Positions 1 through 4,550 of a stretch of DNA of 5,974 bases are shown here, in pieces. Below the pieces are notes generated by a model. It saw only the letters and a program-made list of their open reading frames with translations. It ran no database searches and was not told where the DNA came from. The translations under genes and the position numbers were made by a program. The DNA is taken from contig JADLDF010000362.1 of the NCBI GenBank assembly GCA_020846815.1, positions 1-5,974 of the forward strand. The letters run 5' to 3'. The stretch is from Gammaproteobacteria bacterium (GTDB taxonomy: Bacteria; Pseudomonadota; Gammaproteobacteria; Steroidobacterales; Steroidobacteraceae). Within the stretch, counting starts at the first letter, position 1. Each line of letters opens with the position of its first letter.

Positions 1-206
1 CCTTGCTCGAGGTCGGGCTCGCGGTCGAACGTCTCGGGCGCAGCAGCATCGTCTACCAGCTCGGGATCTTCGTGCAGGGCCGCCCCGCGGCCGCCGCGGC
101 GGGGCGCTTCGTGCACGTCTACGTCGACTCGGCGCAGCGCGGCGCCGTGCCGGTGCCCGAGTCGATCCGTGCGGCCGTGACGCCCCTACTGCTGCGTGAC
201 GCCTGA
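1..206 (+). CDS. Acyl-CoA thioesterase, hotdog fold (C-terminal part, cut by window edge)
   Basis: This is the last 67 residues of a protein that starts left of the window. It ends at a TGA at 204-206; the first full codon, at base 3, is an internal Leu codon and not a start. The visible segment runs EVGLAVERLGRSSIVYQLGI, then a short Ala-rich turn, then GRFVHVYVD and PVPESIRAAVTPLL. This matches the final beta strands and closing helix of the 4HBT / YbgC-FadM-like thioesterases, which hydrolyse acyl-CoA thioesters in the cytoplasm. The catalytic Asp of that family lies in the N-terminal half and cannot be checked here. The substrate is unknown. The gene converges on the PD40 lipoprotein gene, with only 13 nt between the two stop codons. 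The family call rests on pattern recognition of the C-terminal strands. Confidence 0.72.
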   Translation, partial: LLEVGLAVERLGRSSIVYQLGIFVQGRPAAAAAGRFVHVYVDSAQRGAVPVPESIRAAVTPLLLRDA

Positions 207-212
207 GCGGAC

Positions 213-244
213 CGGACCGTCAGCGCGCCGCGGCGCGCGGTCCG
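213..244. terminator. Inverted repeat between convergent genes, possible two-way terminator
   Basis: CGGACCG at 213-219 is the exact reverse complement of CGGTCCG at 238-244. Between and overlapping these arms lies a perfect 16-bp GC palindrome at 223-238. The structure covers the stop codon of the - strand PD40 gene and lies 7 nt after the thioesterase stop, where a shared terminator would be expected. There is no T-run on either side, so it does not look like a classical intrinsic terminator. In DNA this GC-rich such a palindrome could also arise by chance or from codon bias. Confidence 0.3.
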
Positions 245-1404
245 ATGTTCAGCGAAGAGACGTCCATGACGTAGGTGAACACACCGATCTCGGACGGATG
301 CTTGCGCGTGAAGAGCATCTTCCGGCCGTCGGGTGAGAGCGACGGAAAGCCGTCGAAGCCTTCGTTGAAGGTGAGCTGCCGGGGTTCGCCACCCTGCAGG
401 TCGCCGAGGAACACTTCGCGGTTGGTCTTCGCCGGGCCGACCCTGCGCACGAAGACGTAGTGGCGGCCGTCGGGGGCGGGGAACGGCGCCCAGTTCATCT
501 CGTCGTCGAAGGTGAGCTGCTTGAGGCCCGTGCCGTCGTGCTTGATCGTGAACAGCGTCATCGGCAGCGGGCTCTTGCCGTACTCGCTGCGCTTCCAGGC
601 GCGATAGAGGATCGTCTCGCTGTCCGGCAAATAGGCGGCGCCGCCTTCCTGCCAGTCGTCGGTGAAGGTGATCTGCTGCTGCTCGCTGCCGTCGGGCCGC
701 ATCCGCCACAGGTCCATCCTGCCGTCGATCTGCCGGCCGAAGAGGATCCACTGGCCGTTCGGCGATACCGTGACCTCGGCGTCGTAGTACTCGTTGTGCG
801 TCAGGCGGCGGACGTTCTTGCCCTCGAGATCAGACACGTAGAGCTCGGCGCCCTTGGGATAGTTCGGATCGTCGTCCCAGCTGCCCGGGGGCAGGTGGGG
901 ATTGTCCCGAGTGGACGTCCAGACCAAGTGCTTCATGTCCGGAAAGAAGAACGAGCAGGCGTCCATGCCGCGATCGTTGATGCGGCGGATATCGGTGCCG
1001 TGGTCGGTGAACGTGTAGGTGAACGAACCGTACTTGCTGCGCGGATCGAAGGGCTTGGTCGCGCCGGGATCCTGCATCTGCGCGATCACGTGAAAGCTGT
1101 CGGGCGCGTAATAGGCCTCGCCGCCGATGCCGAGATTGGGGATCTTCCAGACCGGCAGCTCCTGCGGATGCTGCTTGACGGGCACGGGGGCCGAAGCTGC
1201 CGCCGCGGGTGCGACAGTGGCGGGCGCCGTCGCCGCACCCGCGGACGCTGTCGCAGCGGAGGCCGGCGCGCTGGCCGCGGGCGTCGTCGTGGTCTGGGCC
1301 GCACAGCCGGCCACGAGCAGCATCGCGGTGGCGGCGGCGGCGCGGCCGCTGGCGCCGATACCGGCGCCCGGAAGCAGGGTCTGGTTCGATCGTCGAAGGG
1401 TCAT
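220..1404 (-). CDS. PD40/TolB-like beta-propeller lipoprotein
   Basis: This 394-residue protein is predicted to be an exported lipoprotein with a beta-propeller body. The N-terminus has basic residues (Arg4, Arg5, Arg21), then a hydrophobic stretch and a lipobox VAGC with Cys34. Ala follows the Cys, with no Asp at +2, so outer-membrane sorting is expected if the cell is Gram-negative. Residues 35-77 are a low-complexity Ala/Thr/Ser/Pro linker. From about 186 to 367 there are at least four TolB/PD40-type blades, each with a motif like LYVSDLEGKNVRRLT, VSPNGQWILF, MRPDGSEQQQITF or LSPDGRKMLFTR. The ATG at 1404 was chosen because GGAAAG lies 8 nt upstream (1413-1418) and because its A is also the last base of the preceding gene's TGA (TGATG), which points to translational coupling. 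An in-frame start further upstream would run into that gene and displace the signal peptide. PD40 propellers usually bind proteins or glycans; a specific partner cannot be read from the sequence. Confidence 0.85.
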   Translation of the reverse strand: MTLRRSNQTLLPGAGIGASGRAAAATAMLLVAGCAAQTTTTPAASAPASAATASAGAATAPATVAPAAAASAPVPVKQHPQELPVWKIPNLGIGGEAYYAPDSFHVIAQMQDPGATKPFDPRSKYGSFTYTFTDHGTDIRRINDRGMDACSFFFPDMKHLVWTSTRDNPHLPPGSWDDDPNYPKGAELYVSDLEGKNVRRLTHNEYYDAEVTVSPNGQWILFGRQIDGRMDLWRMRPDGSEQQQITFTDDWQEGGAAYLPDSETILYRAWKRSEYGKSPLPMTLFTIKHDGTGLKQLTFDDEMNWAPFPAPDGRHYVFVRRVGPAKTNREVFLGDLQGGEPRQLTFNEGFDGFPSLSPDGRKMLFTRKHPSEIGVFTYVMDVSSLNIGPRAAAR

Positions 1405-1700
1405 CAGCGTGTCTTTCCGATGTAGCGATAGAAAACGCGGTGCATCAGCCGCTCGTGCCACTGCGCCTGCTCCTCGCGCTCGGCGACGCTCGGCTCGTGG
1501 CGATCGACGGCGCCCGCGGCCAGCGTGCCGGCCTGCACCGACAGCGACTCGAGCGATTTGACGCGCTGGCGCAGCACCGCGACCTCGGCGGTCAGCGCCG
1601 TGATGGCGGCGAGCAGCTGGTTCACCTCTTCACCCGCGGGGCTGAACACGGCGCGCTCGCCGTGCGCGAGCCGTGGGATCTTCACGGCCTGACCGTTCAC
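1404..1700 (-). CDS. Small coiled-coil protein of unknown function
   Basis: I do not recognise this 98-residue protein. It starts with GTG at 1700, preceded by a strong GGAGGT ribosome binding site. It overlaps the methyltransferase stop by 4 nt (GTGA) and the next start by 1 nt (TGATG). Residues about 23-55 form a helix with hydrophobic positions V26, L29/L30, I33, L36, V40, L43, V47, L50 and L53, a heptad-like pattern that suggests a short dimeric coiled coil. A charged segment rich in Glu, Arg and Gln follows (67-86), then an aromatic and basic tail, HRVFYRYIGKTR. There is no signal peptide or membrane segment, so it is probably cytoplasmic. The tight packing between two genes suggests that it acts with one of them, for example as an oligomerisation or adaptor subunit of the methyltransferase. 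That role is inferred from position only. Confidence 0.8.
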   Translation of the reverse strand: MNGQAVKIPRLAHGERAVFSPAGEEVNQLLAAITALTAEVAVLRQRVKSLESLSVQAGTLAAGAVDRHEPSVAEREEQAQWHERLMHRVFYRYIGKTR

Positions 1701-2917
1701 TTCGCACCTCCGCGGCCCGAATCGGCTGGACCTGAGCCTCTGCCCCCATCCTGCGCGGCCTTGCGCGCGAGCACGGCAAAGAAGCCGAAGCGCCCGCTGC
1801 TCCAGCGCGGCGTCGGGTCCTGTGCGCTCGGCGGCACGTACATCTGCATGGGCGCGGCGCCGATCCCGATGCCATCCGCCGGGAAGCCCGCCTTGCGCAG
1901 CTCCGCCGGCCAGTCGAGATCGTGCATCTTCATCCAGAAGTGCTCGTTGTTGTAGTACGCGTCGCCGTCGAACACGACCTGCTGGAAGACGTCGGGGATC
2001 AGGCCGGCATTGGGCAGATCGACGATCAGCAGCACGCCACCGGGCGCGAGCACGCGATGCGCCTCCGCGAGGATCTGCGGGATCGCGTGAGCCTCGGTCT
2101 CGTGGAACATGATGTGCGTGGTGACGAGATCGAACGAGCCGCTCTCGTAGCCGGTCGCGGCCGCGTCGGCCTGCCGCAGGTGCAGCGCGATGCCTTCCTT
2201 CTCGGCGTGCAGGTGCGCGTAGCGCAGCAGCGGTGCGCCGATGTCGACGGCGTGGATCTCGGCAGCGGGAAATGCCCTGGCATAGGCGAACAGCGGGCTG
2301 CAGGTGCCGCAGCCGAGATCGAGCATGCGTCGCGGCGCGAATTCCGGCAGACGGCTGCGCAGGAACTCGAGGCTCGCCCGGCCCGCGCCGTCATTGGCCG
2401 GTCCGCCGCTCGGTGTGTAGAGGAAGCTGCCGCGTTCGTAGACCGCGCCGTTCGACAGGTCGTTCTCGACCCAGTCGGTGTGATATCCGCCCGGCATGCA
2501 ATGGGTGTCCATCGCGAGCAGATATTCGGGCACCTGCAGCCCGGGGTTCAGCTGCAGCGATCCCTTCGGATTGCGGATCGCGAGGAACTCCTCGCGCAGC
2601 CGCGCTGCCTCGCGCTCGACGCTCTCGGCGGTCGAGCTCCAGATCTGCTCCTGGCTGATGCGGTGCAGGTCGGCGAAGAACTGGTATTCGGGTACCTGCA
2701 GCAGCGCCTCGCGGGCGCGCTTGCGGTCGCGCGCGGCAGCCGGGTCCTTCCTGGCGAGCGCCGGCGCGACGCGCTGCGCGAACGCCTGCTGCGCCGAGCC
2801 GCGTGCGGCCGAGAACACGAACTGCCGCAGATGTTTCGCGAATGCCTGGCGGGTCCGCTCGTCGAGATCTGCGTCCAGCAGATGGTCCCTGGACGTCTGT
2901 TCGGTAGTGTCGTACAT
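1697..2917 (-). CDS. Class I SAM-dependent methyltransferase with long N-terminal extension
   Basis: This 406-residue protein has a Rossmann-fold methyltransferase domain of the Methyltransf_11/25 type in its C-terminal half. Motif I is MLDLGCGTCSP (198-208) and binds S-adenosylmethionine. The acidic residue ending strand 2 is D225 in IHAVDIG. QAD (249-251) is the adenine-side motif. FDLVTTHIMFHE (262-273) is motif IV, and RVLAPGGVLLIVDL (288-301) is the typical post-motif region. Residues 1-195 form a separate region rich in helices and Arg/Glu, ending with a conserved-looking MPGGYHTDW and SFLYTP segment; I cannot assign it to a family. It may hold substrate-binding or dimer contacts. The last 20 residues are Gly-rich and probably disordered. 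The ATG at 2917 has no Shine-Dalgarno sequence, but a promoter-like element ends 6 nt before it. It is the first gene of a three-gene unit with the coiled-coil and PD40 genes. The methylated substrate is unknown. Confidence 0.87.
   Translation of the reverse strand: MYDTTEQTSRDHLLDADLDERTRQAFAKHLRQFVFSAARGSAQQAFAQRVAPALARKDPAAARDRKRAREALLQVPEYQFFADLHRISQEQIWSSTAESVEREAARLREEFLAIRNPKGSLQLNPGLQVPEYLLAMDTHCMPGGYHTDWVENDLSNGAVYERGSFLYTPSGGPANDGAGRASLEFLRSRLPEFAPRRMLDLGCGTCSPLFAYARAFPAAEIHAVDIGAPLLRYAHLHAEKEGIALHLRQADAAATGYESGSFDLVTTHIMFHETEAHAIPQILAEAHRVLAPGGVLLIVDLPNAGLIPDVFQQVVFDGDAYYNNEHFWMKMHDLDWPAELRKAGFPADGIGIGAAPMQMYVPPSAQDPTPRWSSGRFGFFAVLARKAAQDGGRGSGPADSGRGGAK
1706..1711 (-). promoter_or_regulatory. 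Strong Shine-Dalgarno site fixing the GTG start of the coiled-coil gene
   Basis: On the - strand GGAGGT lies 5 nt before the GTG at 1700, inside the last codons of the methyltransferase gene. It is the best ribosome binding site in the window. It supports the small gene as a real, separately initiated protein with a GTG start. Confidence 0.75.
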
Positions 2918-2923
2918 GAGCCG

Positions 2924-2952
2924 ATGCTAGTCGTGCCGGTTTGGTGCTGCAA
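2924..2952 (-). promoter_or_regulatory. Candidate sigma-70-type promoter giving a leaderless mRNA
   Basis: Read on the - strand, TTGCAG (2952-2947) and TAGCAT (2929-2924) are separated by exactly 17 nt. They match the -35 and -10 consensus at 3 of 6 and 4 of 6 positions. The -10 element ends 6 nt before the methyltransferase ATG, so a start point at the usual distance falls on the A of that ATG. No Shine-Dalgarno sequence is present, which is consistent with a leaderless transcript. The match is modest and was found by eye. Confidence 0.42.
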
Positions 2953-3005
2953 CGCTCGGTCGTCGCCGGGCGCTGCGTGGTGGTCGCAGCGCGGGGCCGC
3001 GAGGC

Positions 3006-3773
3006 GCCGTGGGCCTCGACCAGCTGACGCACGATGTACAGCCCGAGCCCGAGTCCGTCGCCGCGCGCCCGCTTGCGCGCGATCAGCGAATGCAGGTCGA
3101 ACAGATGCGGCAGCATCTCGGCGGGAATGCTGCCCTCGTTGCGCATCCGGACTCCCACCTCGCCGTGGCGTGTGCCGTCGAGCTCGACTTGCACGCTGCC
3201 GCCGTCGCCGTGCTTGAGCGCATTGCCGAGCAGGTTCGACAGCACCTGTGCGAGGCGTGCGCCGTCCCAGCGGCCGTCGAGGCCGCCGCGCGCCGTCAGC
3301 TCGATCACGCGCCCCGGGCTAGTGCGCTCGAGCTCGTCGGCCTTGGCGGCCATGCCGGCGCGGTTGCGCGTCAGCTCGTCCTTTTGGCTCTCGAGCAGCT
3401 GCGCCTGTTCCTCGAGCTGGGTGTTGGTCTGCTCCAGCTCCTCGCTCTGGCGCTGCGTCTCCTGCAGCAGCTCTGCGACGCGGTGGCGGTCGAGCGCGGT
3501 ACGTACCGCGACCGCGATCATTTCCGCGCCGCGCTCCAGCACCGCCTGGCCGAGCAGCCCGTCGCGGCGCGCGAACGAGGCCGGGGCGGGGCGGCCCAGC
3601 CCGTGGCTGGCGAGGTAGCGCAGCGTCGCGACGATCAGCAGCGCGGCGGCTCCGCCGAGCAGCGTCGGCAGCGGCCACGGCAGACCTTCGCCCGCCGCGG
3701 CGCAACGAGCGCGTTCGTCACGGGAACCCGGCGGGAAGCGGCCGGGCGGAAGAAATCGGGCTGTGCCGCCCGT
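3006..3773 (-). pseudogene. Remnant of a sensor histidine kinase lacking the phospho-accepting His domain
   Basis: One frame runs from just after a TGA at 3776-3774 down to about 3006 and shows three kinase pieces in order. First is a membrane helix, LLGGAAALLIVATLRYLA, at about 3662-3605. Second is the end of a GAF-like region (AEMIAVAVRTALDRHRVAELL) leading into a long coiled coil (QRQSEELEQTNTQLEEQ), about 3542-3318. Third is a HATPase_c domain with N-box LSNLLGNALKHG, the variant G1 region RNEGSIPAEMLPHLF and G2 box GDGLGLGLYIV. Related kinases continue from the coiled coil ...KADELERTS into a DHp domain with the HELRTP histidine box. Here the text jumps at about 3317 straight to PGRVIELTARGG, just ahead of the ATPase domain, so the dimerisation and phosphotransfer domain is absent. 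No ATG, GTG or TTG precedes the membrane helix in frame; the first is GTG at 3542. Similarity stops at EAHGA, without the usual last strand, and the frame stays open out of phase inside the methyltransferase gene. Autophosphorylation is therefore unlikely. An assembly artefact or a truncated ATPase-only protein from 3542 cannot be excluded. Confidence 0.65.
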
Positions 3774-3777
3774 TCAC

Positions 3778-3851
3778 GGTGCGCCGCCGCACCCTATCGG
3801 CCACGGTCCTGGGGGGCTGTTCGCCACTGCACCGAAGCCCAGCCCGGTGCA
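3778..3851 (-). terminator. Two hairpins downstream of ilvH, possible terminator region
   Basis: The ilvH stop is followed on the - strand by a 7-bp perfect stem (3845-3851 with 3828-3834, TGCACCG/CGGTGCA, 10-nt loop). After it comes a 6-bp stem with a 4-nt loop (3788-3793 with 3778-3783). Neither has a U-run, so intrinsic termination is uncertain. The rest of this 88-nt gap shows nothing else recognisable. Confidence 0.3.
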
Positions 3852-3861
3852 TCGTGCCCGC

Positions 3862-4362
3862 TCAGCGCACGACGCGCAGGTTGCGCCCGAGCCGGCTGAT
3901 GCCGAGAGCACCGCTGCGCACCACTTCGAGCAGCTCCGCGCCGGCCGACAGATCGGCGATGAAGCGGTTGATCTCGGCCTCGCTGGCCGTGAGCTCGACG
4001 ACGAAGGCCTCGGAAGCCGGATCGATGACACGGCCGCCGTGCCGTACGACATAACCCCGGACCGCGTCCGCCTGCTCGGGCCGGACCTTGAGCTTCAGCA
4101 GTACCAGCTCGCGCTCGATGTGCTCGCCGGTGGTCATGTCCTCGACGCTGACCACGTCGATGAGCTTGTTGAGCTGGTTGACGATCTGCTGAATGACCGC
4201 GTCCGAGCCCTTGGTGACCAGGGTGATGCGCGAGACCGTCGGGTCGTCGGTCGCGGCGACCGACAGCGACTCGATGTTGTAGCCGCGCGTGGAAAACAGC
4301 CCGGCGACGCGCGTCAGCGCACCGGCCTCGTTCTGCAACAGGATGGCGATGATGTGGCGCAT
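3862..4362 (-). CDS. ilvH: Acetohydroxyacid synthase small (regulatory) subunit
   Basis: This 166-residue protein has the usual length of IlvH/IlvN. It binds the catalytic large subunit in the cytoplasm, raises its activity and gives valine feedback inhibition at the first common step of valine, leucine and isoleucine synthesis. The ACT domain covers about residues 2-75 (RHIIAILLQNEAGALTRVAG, GYNIESLSVA). Positions known from E. coli IlvH valine-resistance work are conserved: Gly14 in the NEAGAL loop, Asn29 and Ala36. Valine sensitivity is therefore expected. The C-terminal ALS_ss_C domain spans about 83-158 (ERELVLLKLKV, then GRVIDPASEAFVVELTA). The ATG at 4362 gives the standard N-terminus MRHIIAILL. 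An ATG 33 nt upstream (4395) would add 11 residues not typical of the family; neither start has a strong ribosome binding site. The gene is divergent from ilvB, unlike the common ilvB-ilvH order. A histidine kinase remnant follows it. Confidence 0.95.
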   Translation of the reverse strand: MRHIIAILLQNEAGALTRVAGLFSTRGYNIESLSVAATDDPTVSRITLVTKGSDAVIQQIVNQLNKLIDVVSVEDMTTGEHIERELVLLKLKVRPEQADAVRGYVVRHGGRVIDPASEAFVVELTASEAEINRFIADLSAGAELLEVVRSGALGISRLGRNLRVVR

Positions 4363-4450
4363 GAGACCCGGATCCGAGGGGAGCCCGCCGAGCATACTGG
4401 AAAGACCCGCCCAGCACCCGGACAGCAGGTTGTTGCTCCCGCCCCACGGG

Positions 4451-4478
4451 TTGCAGCGTGGCGCCGGGGTGATAGTCT
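4451..4478 (+). promoter_or_regulatory. Weak candidate promoter for ilvB
   Basis: TTGCAG (4451-4456) and TAGTCT (4473-4478) are 16 nt apart. TTGCAG is the same hexamer as the candidate -35 of the methyltransferase promoter; TAGTCT matches the -10 consensus at only 3 of 6 positions. A start about 7 nt downstream would lie at the first base of the large inverted repeat, so the ilvB leader would begin as a hairpin. I found no convincing promoter for ilvH on the other strand. Confidence 0.25.
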
Positions 4479-4483
4479 GAGAC

Positions 4484-4535
4484 AGATCGGATTTATTTTC
4501 CTCGCTCCGGGGAAAATAAATCCGATCTATTTTCC
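4484..4535. repeat. Perfect 18-bp inverted repeat with a third half-site, candidate ilv regulatory switch
   Basis: AGATCGGATTTATTTTCC (4484-4501) and its exact reverse complement (4511-4528) flank a 9-nt spacer in which CG/CG pairing can extend the stem. Within it the 8-mer TATTTTCC occurs at 4494-4501, inverted as GGAAAATA at 4511-4518, and again as TATTTTCC at 4528-4535. The starts are exactly 17 nt apart, with 9-nt spacers. In RNA the middle copy can therefore pair either with the left copy (as part of the 18-bp stem) or with the right copy (an 8-bp stem at 4511-4535). The right-hand copy adjoins AGGA at 4536-4539, the probable ilvB ribosome binding site. The element is AT-rich inside GC-rich DNA and lies between the divergent ilvH and ilvB starts. 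It could be an attenuator-like RNA switch, an operator for a dimeric regulator, or a small mobile palindrome. Its role is inferred. Confidence 0.8.
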
Positions 4536-4550
4536 AGGATCCCAGCCGCC

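Noticed and set aside
460..1425. Long + strand frame opposite the PD40 gene
   Set aside because: Its product is Arg/Gly/Val-rich low complexity without any motif, while the opposite strand encodes a lipoprotein signal and PD40 blades. It is an antisense shadow.
2391..3005. In-frame continuation of the kinase frame for about 200 more codons, suggesting a long kinase fusion protein
   Set aside because: After EAHGA the translation is Arg/Pro/Ala-rich with no domain, and it overlaps the methyltransferase gene, which has clear motifs in another frame on the same strand. It is open only because GC-rich DNA has few stop codons.
1922..3217. 431-codon + strand frame opposite the methyltransferase gene
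   Set aside because: No recognisable domain, and the other strand encodes motif I and the rest of the methyltransferase. It crosses gene boundaries without regard to them, as shadow frames do.
4494..4535. Regularly spaced repeats as a possible CRISPR array
   Set aside because: There are only three 8-bp units, in alternating orientation with 9-nt spacers. CRISPR repeats are longer, all in one direction and separated by spacers of about 30 nt.
4484..4535. The ilv palindrome as a plain intrinsic terminator
   Set aside because: It lies between two divergent starts, where no upstream transcript needs ending. Its stem is AT-rich and is followed by only four consecutive U. Attenuation remains possible and is listed as a finding.
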